A DNA stretch of 33,627 nt from Streptomyces brasiliensis (GCF_014647875.1 NZ_BMQA01000069.1:1-33627), one strand, 5' to 3'; positions 22,631 to 30,663 are shown, numbered from the stretch's first letter. Translations and numbers: made by a program. The notes: generated from the sequence alone by a model not told the origin.

Positions 22631-22784
22631 TACCCTGAGTGACGGCCGTTTGTGTACGCACCCCCGGAGCCCCCGAGGCCCTGGAGGCCGCGCCCAGCGG
22701 ATCCCCGCCTCCCGAGTAACGGAAGCTCCCCCGCGATGAAGACCGGGGGCACTCGATGGCATTCACAGACCATGAGGAGTACGC
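22631..22784 (+). promoter_or_regulatory. rpsO promoter candidate and structured leader
   Basis: TACCCT (22631-22636) fits a -10 box and would give a leader of about 140 nt before rpsO. The leader holds several short stems; the clearest pairs CCCCCG (22728-22733) with CGGGGG (22744-22749) around a CGATGAAGAC loop, 25 bp upstream of the ribosome-binding site. S15 represses its own mRNA by binding leader structure in several bacteria, so this leader may do the same. The -35 box is not clear. Confidence 0.4.
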
Positions 22785-23072
22785 GTGTCGCTCGACGCCG
22801 CTACGAAGAAGCAGATCATCGGCGAGTTCGGTACCAAGGAGGGTGACACCGGCTCCCCCGAGGTCCAGGTCGCTCTGCTGTCCCGTCGGATCTCCGACCT
22901 GACGGAGCACCTCAAGACCCACAAGCACGACCACCACTCCCGCCGGGGTCTGCTGATCCTGGTCGGCCAGCGTCGCCGCCTGCTGCAGTACCTGGCCAAG
23001 AAGGACATCCAGCGCTTCCGTGCGCTGGTCGACCGCCTCGGCATCCGCCGCGGTGCGGCGGGCGCCAAGTAG
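22785..23072 (+). CDS. rpsO: 30S ribosomal protein S15
   Basis: S15 is a primary 16S rRNA-binding protein of the 30S platform. The 95-residue protein has the full family pattern: KKQIIGEFGTKEGDTGSPEVQVALLSRRI, LTEHLKTHKHDHHSRRGLL, LVGQRRRLLQYLAKKD and YxxL-type ending (RFRALVDRLGIRRG). The GTG start at 22785 has GAGGAG 5 nt upstream. It is followed by a strong hairpin and then pnp, the conserved rpsO-pnp order. Confidence 0.97.
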   Translation: MSLDAATKKQIIGEFGTKEGDTGSPEVQVALLSRRISDLTEHLKTHKHDHHSRRGLLILVGQRRRLLQYLAKKDIQRFRALVDRLGIRRGAAGAK

Positions 23073-23081
23073 GACGCCGTG

Positions 23082-23120
23082 AAGGGAGCGGTTCCCGAAA
23101 CGATCGGGGGCCGCTCCCTT
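23082..23120 (+). terminator. rpsO-pnp intergenic hairpin
   Basis: The arms 23082-23097 and 23105-23120 form a 16-bp stem with two G-U pairs and a 7-nt loop, followed by TTT. It starts 9 bp after the rpsO stop. In S. coelicolor the hairpin at this place is, as I recall, a site of RNase III cleavage in the rpsO-pnp transcript, so it may act both as partial terminator and processing site. Confidence 0.75.
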
Positions 23121-23162
23121 TGCCGTACGTGCGGAAACGTGCGGAGTGTCACTCACGCTTTG

Positions 23163-23168
23163 TACTGT
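23163..23168 (+). promoter_or_regulatory. candidate -10 box for pnp
   Basis: TACTGT lies 43 bp beyond the intergenic hairpin and fits TAnnnT. A start near 23175 would give a leader of about 210 nt before pnp. Promoters in this interval are known in S. coelicolor, as I recall. The -35 box is unclear. Confidence 0.4.
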
Positions 23169-23382
23169 GGTAGCACAACGCAAAACGCACGGCACAGAAC
23201 ACGTACGAGACAGAACGAGGAGAAGCGCGCCTAGCCGCCGCCGGTCCTCGGTAGTGGCCCCCGGGGGAAGCGAGCCCCGGGTGCTTCGATCGAAGACCGG
23301 CCCGCACCGCACGGAGCGCTTCCCCGCAACCGTCCCCCTGCCACACGGGCAGCCCCGGGACGAAGACGAGGAGAAAACGCTA

Positions 23383-25626
23383 GTGGAGAACGAGACCCAC
23401 TACGCCGAGGCCGTCATCGACAACGGCGCCTTCGGCACCCGTACGATCCGCTTCGAGACGGGCCGCCTGGCCAAGCAGGCCGCCGGTTCCGCCGTGGCGT
23501 ACCTGGACGACGACACCATGGTGCTGTCGGCCACCACCGCCTCCAAGAACCCCAAGGACCAGCTCGACTTCTTCCCGCTCACGGTGGACGTCGAGGAGCG
23601 GATGTACGCCGCCGGCAAGATCCCCGGCAGCTTCTTCCGCCGTGAGGGCCGGCCCTCCGAGGACGCGATCCTCACCTGCCGGCTCATCGACCGCCCGCTG
23701 CGCCCGTCCTTCAAGAAGGGCCTGCGCAACGAGATCCAGGTCGTCGCCACCGTCATGGCGCTCAACCCCGACCACCTGTACGACGTCGTGGCGATCAACG
23801 CCGCGTCCGCGTCCACGCAGCTGGCCGGCCTGCCCTTCTCCGGCCCGATCGGCGGCGTCCGCGTCGCGCTGATCCGCGGCCAGTGGGTCGCCTTCCCGAC
23901 GCACACCGAGCTCGAGGACGCCGTCTTCGACATGGTGGTCGCGGGCCGCGTCCTGGAGGACGGCGACGTCGCGATCATGATGGTCGAGGCCGAGGCCACC
24001 GAGCACACGATCAAGCTGGTCGAGGGTGGCACCGAGGCGCCGACCGAGGAGGTCGTCGCCGCCGGTCTGGAGGCCGCGAAGCCGTTCATCAAGGTCCTTT
24101 GCAAGGCCCAGGCCGACCTCGCCGCGAAGGCGGCGAAGCCGACCGCCGAGTTCCCGATCTTCCTCGACTACCAGGACGACGTCCTGGAGGCGCTGACCGG
24201 CGCCGTCCGCCCGGAGCTGGCCTCCGCGCTGACCATCGCGGGCAAGCAGGAGCGCGAGGCCGAGCTGGACCGCGTCAAGGGCCTGGCCGCAGAGAAGCTC
24301 CTGCCGGAGTTCGAGGGCCGCGAGAAGGAGATCTCCGCCGCGTACCGCTCGCTCACCAAGCAGCTGGTCCGCGAGCGCGTGATCAAGGAGAAGAAGCGCA
24401 TCGACGGCCGCGGTGTCACCGACATCCGCACCCTGGCCGCCGAGGTCGAGGCCATCCCGCGGGTGCACGGTTCCGCGCTGTTCGAGCGTGGCGAGACCCA
24501 GATCTTGGGCGTCACCACCCTCAACATGCTCCGCATGGAGCAGCAGCTGGACACCCTCTCCCCGGTGACCCGCAAGCGCTACATGCACAACTACAACTTC
24601 CCGCCGTACTCCACCGGTGAGACCGGCCGCGTCGGCTCCCCGAAGCGCCGCGAGATCGGCCACGGCGCTCTCGCCGAGCGTGCCCTCGTGCCGGTGCTGC
24701 CGATGCGCGAGGAGTTCCCGTACGCGATCCGCCAGGTGTCCGAGGCCCTCGGCTCCAACGGTTCGACGTCCATGGGTTCCGTCTGCGCCTCCACCATGTC
24801 GCTGCTCAACGCCGGTGTGCCGCTGAAGTCCCCGGTCGCCGGTATCGCCATGGGTCTGATCTCCCAGGAGATCGACGGTGAGACGCACTACGTCACCCTC
24901 ACCGACATCCTCGGTGCGGAGGACGCCTTCGGTGACATGGACTTCAAGGTCGCCGGCACCAAGGAGTTCGTGACCGCCCTCCAGCTCGACACCAAGCTGG
25001 ACGGCATCCCGGCCTCCGTCCTGGCCGCGGCCCTCAAGCAGGCCCGCGACGCACGCCTCCACATCCTCGACGTGATGATGGAGGCCATCGACCGGCCCGA
25101 CGAGATGTCCCCGCACGCTCCGCGGATCATCACCGTCAAGATCCCGGTCGACAAGATCGGTGAGGTCATCGGCCCCAAGGGCAAGATGATCAACCAGATC
25201 CAGGAGGACACGGGCGCCGAGATCACCATCGAGGACGACGGCACGATCTACATCGGTGCCGCCGACGGCCCGTCCGCCGAGGCCGCCCGCGCCACGATCA
25301 ACGGCATCGCCAACCCGACGATGCCCGAGGTCGGCGAGCGCTACCTCGGTACGGTCGTGAAGACGACCACCTTCGGTGCGTTCGTCTCCCTGCTGCCCGG
25401 CAAGGACGGTCTGCTGCACATCTCGCAGATCCGCAAGCTGGCCGGCGGCAAGCGCGTGGAGAACGTCGAGGACGTCCTCGGCGTGGGCCAGAAGGTCCAG
25501 GTCGAGATCGCCGAGATCGACTCCCGCGGCAAGCTCTCCCTCGTTCCGGTGATCGAGGGCGAAGACGCCGCATCCGATGGCGGCTCCGCCGCAGGCTCGG
25601 ACAAGAAGGACGACACCGACCAGTGA
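23383..25626 (+). CDS. pnp: polyribonucleotide nucleotidyltransferase (PNPase)
   Basis: PNPase is a trimeric 3'-5' phosphorolytic exoribonuclease; in Streptomyces it also makes RNA 3' tails. The 747-residue protein has two RNase PH domains: the first is near residues 10-150 and includes the FFRREGRPSEDAIL segment. The second starts near 335 (KKRIDGRGVTDIRTLAAEVEAIPRVHGSALFERGETQ) and includes VCASTMSLLNAGVPLKSPVAGIAMGL. A KH domain (KIGEVIGPKGKMINQIQEDTGAEI) and an S1 domain (LGTVVKTTTFGAFVSLLPGKDGLLHISQI) follow. The tail is acidic. I chose the GTG at 23383 because GAGGAG lies 9 nt upstream and the family N-terminus starts there; the frame is open about 79 codons further upstream. The stop overlaps the M16 peptidase start. 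Confidence 0.96.
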   Translation: MENETHYAEAVIDNGAFGTRTIRFETGRLAKQAAGSAVAYLDDDTMVLSATTASKNPKDQLDFFPLTVDVEERMYAAGKIPGSFFRREGRPSEDAILTCRLIDRPLRPSFKKGLRNEIQVVATVMALNPDHLYDVVAINAASASTQLAGLPFSGPIGGVRVALIRGQWVAFPTHTELEDAVFDMVVAGRVLEDGDVAIMMVEAEATEHTIKLVEGGTEAPTEEVVAAGLEAAKPFIKVLCKAQADLAAKAAKPTAEFPIFLDYQDDVLEALTGAVRPELASALTIAGKQEREAELDRVKGLAAEKLLPEFEGREKEISAAYRSLTKQLVRERVIKEKKRIDGRGVTDIRTLAAEVEAIPRVHGSALFERGETQILGVTTLNMLRMEQQLDTLSPVTRKRYMHNYNFPPYSTGETGRVGSPKRREIGHGALAERALVPVLPMREEFPYAIRQVSEALGSNGSTSMGSVCASTMSLLNAGVPLKSPVAGIAMGLISQEIDGETHYVTLTDILGAEDAFGDMDFKVAGTKEFVTALQLDTKLDGIPASVLAAALKQARDARLHILDVMMEAIDRPDEMSPHAPRIITVKIPVDKIGEVIGPKGKMINQIQEDTGAEITIEDDGTIYIGAADGPSAEAARATINGIANPTMPEVGERYLGTVVKTTTFGAFVSLLPGKDGLLHISQIRKLAGGKRVENVEDVLGVGQKVQVEIAEIDSRGKLSLVPVIEGEDAASDGGSAAGSDKKDDTDQ

Positions 25627-27002
25627 CGTCTAGTAGCTCCATGACGACGGCCCGCACCTCCTCGGAGGCGCGGGCCGTCGCCCGTACCCAAACCCTCATC
25701 AAGGGCACCGGCGGCATCGGCACGGTCCGCAGGACCACCCTCCCGGGCGGTCTGCGCATCGTCACGGAGACCCTGCCCTCGGTCCGCTCGGCGACGTTCG
25801 GCATCTGGGCGCACGTCGGCTCCCGCGACGAGACCCCGGCCCTGAACGGCGCCACGCACTACCTGGAACACCTGCTCTTCAAGGGCACGTCGCGGCGCAG
25901 TGCGCTGGACATCTCCGCGGCCGTCGACGCGGTCGGCGGCGAGATGAACGCGTTCACGGCGAAGGAGTACACGTGCTACTACGCGCGCGTGCTCGACACC
26001 GACCTGCCGCTCGCCATCGACGTCGTCTGCGACATGCTCACGGGCTCGCTGATCATCGAGGAGGACGTCAACGTCGAGCGCGGCGCCATCCTCGAAGAGA
26101 TCGCGATGACGGAGGACGACCCGGGCGACTGCGTGCACGACCTGTTCGCGCACACGATGTTCGGCGACAACGCCCTCGGCCGCCCGGTCCTCGGCACGGT
26201 CGACACGGTCAACGCCCTCACCGCCGACCGCATCCGCCGCTTCTACAAGAAGCACTACGACCCGACCCATCTGGTCGTGGCGGCCGCCGGCAACATCGAC
26301 CACAACAAGGTCGTACGCCAGGTCCGTGCCGCCTTCGAGAAGGCGGGCGCGTTCAAGAACGGCGCGGCGGAGCCCATCGGCCCGCGCGAGGGCCGCCGCA
26401 CGATCCGCACGGCGGGTCGCGTCGAACTGCTCGGCCGCAAGACCGAGCAGGCCCATGTCGTCCTCGGCATGCCGGGCCTGGCCCGCACCGACGACCGCCG
26501 CTGGGCCCTCGGCGTGCTCAACACGGCCCTCGGCGGAGGGATGTCCTCACGCCTCTTCCAGGAGGTCCGCGAGAAGCGCGGCCTGGCCTACAGCGTGTAT
26601 TCGTACACCTCGGGCTTCGCCGACTGCGGCCTGTTCGGCGTGTACGCCGGCTGCCGCCCGAGCCAGGTGCACGACGTGCTCAAGATCTGCCGCGACGAAC
26701 TCGACCACGTCGCCGAACACGGCCTGTCCGACGACGAGATCGGCCGCGCGATAGGCCAGCTCCAGGGATCCACGGTCCTCGGCCTCGAGGACACGGGCGC
26801 GCTGATGAACCGTATCGGCAAGAGCGAGCTGTGCTGGGGCGAGCAGATGTCCGTCGACGACATGCTGGCCCGGATAGCGGCGGTGACCCCGGACGAGGTC
26901 CGCGCGGTCGCCCACGACATCCTGGGACAGCGCCCGTCGCTGTCGGTCATCGGCCCGCTCAAGGACAAGCAGGCCGCGCGGCTGCACGACGCCGTCGCCT
27001 GA
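25623..27002 (+). CDS. M16 family zinc metallopeptidase
   Basis: The 459-residue protein has the inverted zinc motif HxxEH as HYLEH (79-83) within NGATHYLEHLLFKGT. The third zinc ligand is Glu159 in RGAILEEIAM, exactly 76 residues after the second His, as in the processing-peptidase family. The second, non-catalytic half shows the R/Y-type segment GGGMSSRLFQEVREKRGLAYSVYSY. It is predicted cytoplasmic; peptide substrates are unknown. The GTG at 25623 overlaps the pnp stop as GTGA, implying coupled translation; an in-frame ATG at 25641 is the alternative start. A homologue downstream of pnp is common in actinobacteria, and dapB follows 26 bp later. Confidence 0.92.
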   Translation: MTSSSSMTTARTSSEARAVARTQTLIKGTGGIGTVRRTTLPGGLRIVTETLPSVRSATFGIWAHVGSRDETPALNGATHYLEHLLFKGTSRRSALDISAAVDAVGGEMNAFTAKEYTCYYARVLDTDLPLAIDVVCDMLTGSLIIEEDVNVERGAILEEIAMTEDDPGDCVHDLFAHTMFGDNALGRPVLGTVDTVNALTADRIRRFYKKHYDPTHLVVAAAGNIDHNKVVRQVRAAFEKAGAFKNGAAEPIGPREGRRTIRTAGRVELLGRKTEQAHVVLGMPGLARTDDRRWALGVLNTALGGGMSSRLFQEVREKRGLAYSVYSYTSGFADCGLFGVYAGCRPSQVHDVLKICRDELDHVAEHGLSDDEIGRAIGQLQGSTVLGLEDTGALMNRIGKSELCWGEQMSVDDMLARIAAVTPDEVRAVAHDILGQRPSLSVIGPLKDKQAARLHDAVA

Positions 27003-27028
27003 ACCCCCACCCGTTAGGAAGCAAGAAG

Positions 27029-27781
27029 ATGAGCAAGCTGCGCGTGGCGGTCCTCGGAGCCAAGGGCCGGATCGGGTCCGAGGCGGTACGGGCGGTCGAG
27101 GCCGCCGAGGACATGGAACTGGTCGCCGCCCTCGGCCGGGGCGACAAGCTGGAGACCCTGGCGGAGACCGGCGCCCAGGTCGCGGTCGAATTGACCACGC
27201 CCGCCTCCGTGATGGGCAACCTCGACTTCTGCGTGCGGCACGGCATCCACGCGGTCGTCGGTACGACGGGCTGGACCGACGACCGTCTCGCGCAGCTGCG
27301 GGGCTGGCTCGAGCAGTCCCCGGAGACCGGCGTGCTCATCGCGCCGAACTTCTCCATCGGGGCCGTCCTCACCATGAAGTTCGCGCAGATCGCGGCGCCG
27401 TACTTCGAATCGGTCGAGGTCATCGAGCTGCACCACCCGAACAAGGCCGACGCACCGTCCGGCACCGCCACGCGCACGGCCCAGCTCATCGCCGAGGCGC
27501 GCCGCGAGGCCGGCACGGCCCCGGCACCGGACGCCACGGCGACGGCCCTGGACGGCGCCCGCGGCGCGAGCGTCGACGGCGTGCCGGTGCACTCGGTCCG
27601 GCTGCGCGGTCTGCTGGCCCACCAAGAGGTGCTGCTCGGCGGCGAGGGCGAGACGCTGACCATCCGGCACGACTCGCTGCACCACAGCAGCTTCATGCCG
27701 GGCATCCTGCTCGGCGTGCGCCGCGTGGTGTCGACGCCGGGTCTGACCTTCGGCCTGGAACACTTCCTGGACCTGGGCTGA
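27029..27781 (+). CDS. dapB: 4-hydroxy-tetrahydrodipicolinate reductase
   Basis: DapB carries out the NAD(P)H-dependent reduction after the DapA step in lysine/diaminopimelate synthesis. The 250-residue protein has the nucleotide-binding start LRVAVLGAKGRIGSEAV, then VVGTTGW and IAPNFSIGAVL. The catalytic/substrate segment is ELHHPNKADAPSGTA (133-147), with the conserved His and Lys. The end reads LLGVRRVVSTPGLTFGLEHFLDL. The ATG at 27029 is preceded by AGGAAG. It belongs to the pnp-M16-dapB unit, with the next gene 8 bp downstream. dapA is about 3 kb away. Confidence 0.95.
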   Translation: MSKLRVAVLGAKGRIGSEAVRAVEAAEDMELVAALGRGDKLETLAETGAQVAVELTTPASVMGNLDFCVRHGIHAVVGTTGWTDDRLAQLRGWLEQSPETGVLIAPNFSIGAVLTMKFAQIAAPYFESVEVIELHHPNKADAPSGTATRTAQLIAEARREAGTAPAPDATATALDGARGASVDGVPVHSVRLRGLLAHQEVLLGGEGETLTIRHDSLHHSSFMPGILLGVRRVVSTPGLTFGLEHFLDLG

Positions 27782-27789
27782 CACACGAC

Positions 27790-28242
27790 ATGCGAGCCAA
27801 GCTCTCCTACGCCGTCACGGCCGCCGTCCTGGTCTTCTACTTCGTCCTGGTCGGCAGCCGCGGCGTCATGCTCATCCAGTCCGGCACGCTCCTCACCGTC
27901 ACCTTCGGCGTGGCGGTGCTGATCCTGCCGGTCATCGGCGTGTGGTTCCTGTGGAAGAACACCCAGTTCGTCCGCAGGGCCAACCAGCTCGCCACCGAAC
28001 TCGACGCGGAGGGCGGCCTGCCGGTCGACGAACTGAAGCGCACTGTCGGCGGCCGCATCGACCGCGACTCGGCCGACGAGGTCTTCACCAAGCGCAAGGC
28101 CGAGACGGAGGCGTCCCCCGAGGACTGGCGCACCTGGTTCCGCCTGGCCGTCGCCTACCACGACGCCCGAGACACCCCACGCGCCCGCAAGGCGATGCAA
28201 CGAGCGATCGCCCTGCACGACGGCAAGCCGGTCGAGGCCTGA
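27790..28242 (+). CDS. small membrane protein with a TPR-like C-terminus
   Basis: This 150-residue protein has two predicted transmembrane helices near the start (about residues 7-25, YAVTAAVLVFYFVLVGS, and 30-54, SGTLLTVTFGVAVLILPVIGVWFLW). A cytoplasmic region of about 95 residues follows. Its end (WRTWFRLAVAYHDARDTPRARKAMQRAIAL) resembles a single tetratricopeptide repeat. I recall similar proteins next to dapB in Streptomyces but no known function. It starts 8 bp after dapB and is probably cotranscribed. A very stable hairpin follows the stop. Confidence 0.85.
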   Translation: MRAKLSYAVTAAVLVFYFVLVGSRGVMLIQSGTLLTVTFGVAVLILPVIGVWFLWKNTQFVRRANQLATELDAEGGLPVDELKRTVGGRIDRDSADEVFTKRKAETEASPEDWRTWFRLAVAYHDARDTPRARKAMQRAIALHDGKPVEA

Positions 28243-28265
28243 GCCGTAGCGGTACGCCGGGCCTG

Positions 28266-28306
28266 CGTGCGGCCCCGGCCCCGTGTGCCGGGGCCGGGGC
28301 CGCACG
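28266..28306 (+). terminator. 18-bp GC hairpin ending the pnp-dapB unit
   Basis: The arms 28266-28283 and 28289-28306 pair perfectly over 18 bp with only one A-T/T-A pair and a 5-nt loop. It starts 23 bp after the last stop of the unit. It is one of the most stable inverted repeats in the window. Confidence 0.8.
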
Positions 28307-28642
28307 GGGCCGGGTAAGCGCGCGTCGTGGCTGCGCCGGGGCGGCACGCTACGCCTGCCGCATGTCGCTCCTGACAGGCCACTGCCGTGCACCGGACGCG
28401 GCCGCGGGCCCGTGCACGCGGGGGTGTGTCGAACCGGGCCGCCACGTGCCGCCGCCGAACTCCGGCCGTACGTCGCACCTGGACCCAGGCCGACGCCATA
28501 CGCCGGACCCGGCCGCTCGCATCCGCACGCCGACACCGGCCGGCCCCGCGCCACCGCCGAACTCGGCCCGACGCCACCGCGGTACGCCGAACCATCCGAC
28601 CCGTACCCGTACCCGAATCCGCTCCCCGACCGATCCACACGC
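28307..28642. other. gene-free, C-rich low-complexity interval
   Basis: About 335 bp lie between two terminators pointing toward each other. Several frames are open on both strands, but none has a ribosome-binding site and their codon bias and Arg/Pro-rich translations look like noise. A motif CCGCCGAACTC recurs about 103 bp apart (near 28452 and 28555), followed by loosely similar CGCC-rich text. It may be a decayed or expendable segment. Confidence 0.4.
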
Positions 28643-28681
28643 CGAAGGGGCCGCCCCGCACCCCGCGGACCAGCCCCTTCG
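28643..28681 (-). terminator. terminator of the PH-domain-like gene
   Basis: CGAAGGGGC (28643-28651) and GCCCCTTCG (28673-28681) form a 9-bp stem with a GC-rich 21-nt loop, just beyond the stop of the minus-strand gene at 28697. Confidence 0.5.
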
Positions 28682-28696
28682 CCAAGGCTTCGTCGC

Positions 28697-29257
28697 TCAG
28701 GCGCGCCGGTGCTCCGCCGCCCACGCCTCCACCGTGTCCGACGCCCGGTCGAAGGCCGACGCCCGGGCCAGGAAGTCGAGGTTGTGCGTCGTCATCAGTG
28801 GCGCGGAGTCGCCGGCGGCACGATTCTTCTGCGCCAGCGCCAGCGTCAGCGCCTGCCCCTGCACCGTGCGCGGCAGCCCCAGCCACTGCACCGGCTGCTG
28901 CACCGTACGCACGGCGACGACCCGCTGCCAGGTCACCGTCCGAGTGACGAAGAACCGCACGTGCCGCAGACCGTGCGCGCTCACCCACACGCCCATGCGC
29001 AGCAGACGCAGCGCATACGCGATGACGGCCAGCGCGAAGGCGAAGATCACGCCGGCGGACGTCAACGACCCGGTCAGGCCGATGATGACGCCGGAGAACA
29101 GCACGAACGACGCGAACAGGAGGCAGAGCGCAGCCACTCCGACCCGCCACGGACCGGGGCGGTAAGGGCGCCGCCAGCGGCTGCGGTCGTCGTACGGCAG
29201 GGAGATGTCGTCGGCAGCCTCATAGGTGCGATCGGCAGTCAGGAAGGGCAGGGGCAC
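28697..29257 (-). CDS. membrane protein with PH-like domain
   Basis: This 186-residue protein has a polar N-terminus. A hydrophobic hairpin of two transmembrane helices follows (about residues 38-62 and 66-86, GVAALCLLFASFVLFSGVIIGL and AGVIFAFALAVIAYALRLL). The C-terminal domain begins GVWVSAHGLRHVRFFVTRTVTWQRVVAVR, the pattern of small bacterial PH-like membrane proteins. The function is unknown. The GTG at 29257 has GAGGA 6 nt upstream. It reads in the same direction as the small membrane gene upstream (stop at 29348), with 90 bp between. Confidence 0.75.
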   Translation of the reverse strand: MPLPFLTADRTYEAADDISLPYDDRSRWRRPYRPGPWRVGVAALCLLFASFVLFSGVIIGLTGSLTSAGVIFAFALAVIAYALRLLRMGVWVSAHGLRHVRFFVTRTVTWQRVVAVRTVQQPVQWLGLPRTVQGQALTLALAQKNRAAGDSAPLMTTHNLDFLARASAFDRASDTVEAWAAEHRRA

Positions 29258-29347
29258 AGCTGGTCCTCACTCATTCCATGCATGGGACGTGCCCGGCGAG
29301 GCTATCCGCCTGTGTGCCCGCCCACCACCCTAGGGGGTCCGGAAGGG

Positions 29348-29533
29348 TCAGTGCCCCTGGGAGGCCTGTGACTGCGGGACCGGCGGGCTCGCGGGAGTCT
29401 TCAGCGCCGGCATACCGAGGACGAGGGAGCCGACGAGACCGGCCACGATGGTCAGCCCCAGCAGCCAGCGCCCGGCTATCTGACCGGCGGACGCCCGCTC
29501 ACGGGGCGGGGGAGTGACATTGCCGAGATACAT
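29348..29533 (-). CDS. small single-span membrane protein
   Basis: This 61-residue protein, MYLGNVTPPPRERASAGQ followed by one transmembrane helix (about 22-42, RWLLGLTIVAGLVGSLVLG), ends in a Pro/Ser/Gln-rich tail. I chose the ATG at 29533 because AAAGGAGA lies about 9 nt upstream; a start at 29581 would add 16 Arg/Pro-rich residues with no site. The function is not recognised. It is divergent from thyX. Confidence 0.65.
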   Translation of the reverse strand: MYLGNVTPPPRERASAGQIAGRWLLGLTIVAGLVGSLVLGMPALKTPASPPVPQSQASQGH

Positions 29534-29682
29534 CGGGGCGCGTCTCCTTTCACGAACGGGGCGGGTGGGGCTCACCGGCACAGACGTGTCTCACCAACAC
29601 AGACGTACGAGTGTCGCAAAAGGTGCCCATTTCCGGAAAACAACGTAACGCAAGTGCGGGCCGGCCGGGCCGGAGAGCCCCG

Positions 29683-29688
29683 TAGAGT
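29683..29688 (+). promoter_or_regulatory. candidate -10 box of thyX
   Basis: TAGAGT lies 36 bp before the GTG of thyX and fits TAnnnT. It gives a leader of about 30 nt with GGGAAGGA as ribosome-binding site. A -35 box is not evident. Confidence 0.4.
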
Positions 29689-29724
29689 AGGCGCGAACCA
29701 CAGATGTGACGGGAAGGACCTGCC

Positions 29725-30459
29725 GTGACCTCCGGCGACGATTCCAAGCCGCTCCTGCGTAGCGATGTCACCGTTGAGCTGGTGAAATCCAGCGCCTCGG
29801 ACTCAGACGTCCTCTTCGCTGCCCGTGTGTCGACCGCCGGGGAGCAGTCCCTGGACGAGTTGAGCAAGGACCCCGAGCGCTCCAAGGGCCTGATCAACTA
29901 CCTGATGCGCGACCGGCACGGCAGCCCCTTCGAGCACAACTCGATGACCTTCTTCATCAGCGCCCCGATCTTCGTGTTCCGTGAGTTCATGCGACACCGG
30001 GTGGGCTGGTCGTACAACGAGGAGTCGGGCCGGTACCGGGAGCTCCAGCCGGTCTTCTACGTCCCCGGCGAATCCCGCAAGCTGGTCCAGCAGGGGCGTC
30101 CCGGCAAGTACGTCTTCGTCGAGGGAACGCCGGCCCAGCACGCCACGGTCCACGACGTCCTGACCGAGTCCTACGAGCAGGCCTACGCCGCCTACCAGAA
30201 GCTGCTCGCCGAGGGCGTCGCCCGCGAGGTGGCCCGCGCCGCGCTCCCGGTCGGCCTGTACTCCTCGATGTACGCCACCTGCAACGCCCGCTCCCTGATG
30301 CACTTCCTCGGCCTGCGCACGCAGCACGAGCTGGCCAAGGTGCCGTCCTTCCCGCAGCGGGAGATCGAGATGGTCGGCGAGAAGATGGAGGCCGAGTGGG
30401 CCGAGCTCATGCCGCTCACGCACGCCGCCTTCAACGCCAACGGCCGTGTCGCGCCGTAG
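29725..30459 (+). CDS. thyX: flavin-dependent thymidylate synthase
   Basis: ThyX makes dTMP from dUMP using methylene-tetrahydrofolate, FAD and NADPH. The 244-residue protein carries the signature region RHRVGWSYNEESGRYRE from Arg90. The first Ser after RHR in the usual alignment comes after 8 rather than 7 residues (Ser101), one residue more than the textbook RHRX7S motif. Other family segments include HGSPFEHNSMTFFI, EVARAALPVGLYSSMYATCNARSLMHFL and LRTQHELAKVPSFPQREI. The GTG at 29725 has GGGAAGGA upstream. dapA follows after 210 bp that contain a separate promoter and hairpin. Confidence 0.96.
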   Translation: MTSGDDSKPLLRSDVTVELVKSSASDSDVLFAARVSTAGEQSLDELSKDPERSKGLINYLMRDRHGSPFEHNSMTFFISAPIFVFREFMRHRVGWSYNEESGRYRELQPVFYVPGESRKLVQQGRPGKYVFVEGTPAQHATVHDVLTESYEQAYAAYQKLLAEGVAREVARAALPVGLYSSMYATCNARSLMHFLGLRTQHELAKVPSFPQREIEMVGEKMEAEWAELMPLTHAAFNANGRVAP

Positions 30460-30518
30460 GACAGGCATGTCGTCCCGTCCGGTACGCATGTGCGGATCAG
30501 CCTGGTGAAGTGTCCGTA

Positions 30519-30548
30519 TTGCGGCATTTGGTGAAGTTCATCTAGCCT
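30519..30548 (+). promoter_or_regulatory. candidate promoter between thyX and dapA
   Basis: TTGCGG (30519-30524), an 18-bp spacer and TAGCCT (30543-30548) make the best two-box promoter I see in the window. Transcription would start near 30555, immediately before a hairpin. Confidence 0.55.
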
Positions 30549-30559
30549 GATCAAACGGA

Positions 30560-30597
30560 CCCGGCACTGCTTGAACCCCCGAGCAGGCAGTGCCGGG
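30560..30597 (+). terminator. hairpin just after the thyX-dapA promoter
   Basis: CCCGGCACTGC (30560-30570) and GCAGTGCCGGG (30587-30597) form a perfect 11-bp stem. The 16-nt loop contains a run of five C residues. It lies 100 bp after thyX and right at the predicted start of the next transcript. It could end thyX mRNA, cap the dapA leader, or form the body of a short RNA. Confidence 0.6.
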
Positions 30598-30657
30598 CTC
30601 CACATTTGTCATGACTTTCCCCGCACCCCTTGGGCAGACCACGCATTGAGCAGCGAG

Positions 30658-30663
30658 TAGCGT
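30658..30663 (+). promoter_or_regulatory. candidate leaderless -10 box of dapA
   Basis: TAGCGT is followed after 6 nt by the dapA ATG at 30670, the spacing of leaderless Streptomyces promoters. No good Shine-Dalgarno sequence precedes the ATG. Confidence 0.45.

Noticed and set aside
23380..25419. 679-codon minus-strand frame opposite pnp
   Set aside because: Antisense shadow; Leu/Gly/Asp-rich composition typical of the complement of Streptomyces genes.
28283..28700. Pro/Tyr-rich plus-strand frame (PYVAPGPRPTPYAG and similar) as a small gene
   Set aside because: It starts inside the 18-bp terminator hairpin, has no ribosome-binding site, and runs into the terminator and coding strand of the opposing gene.
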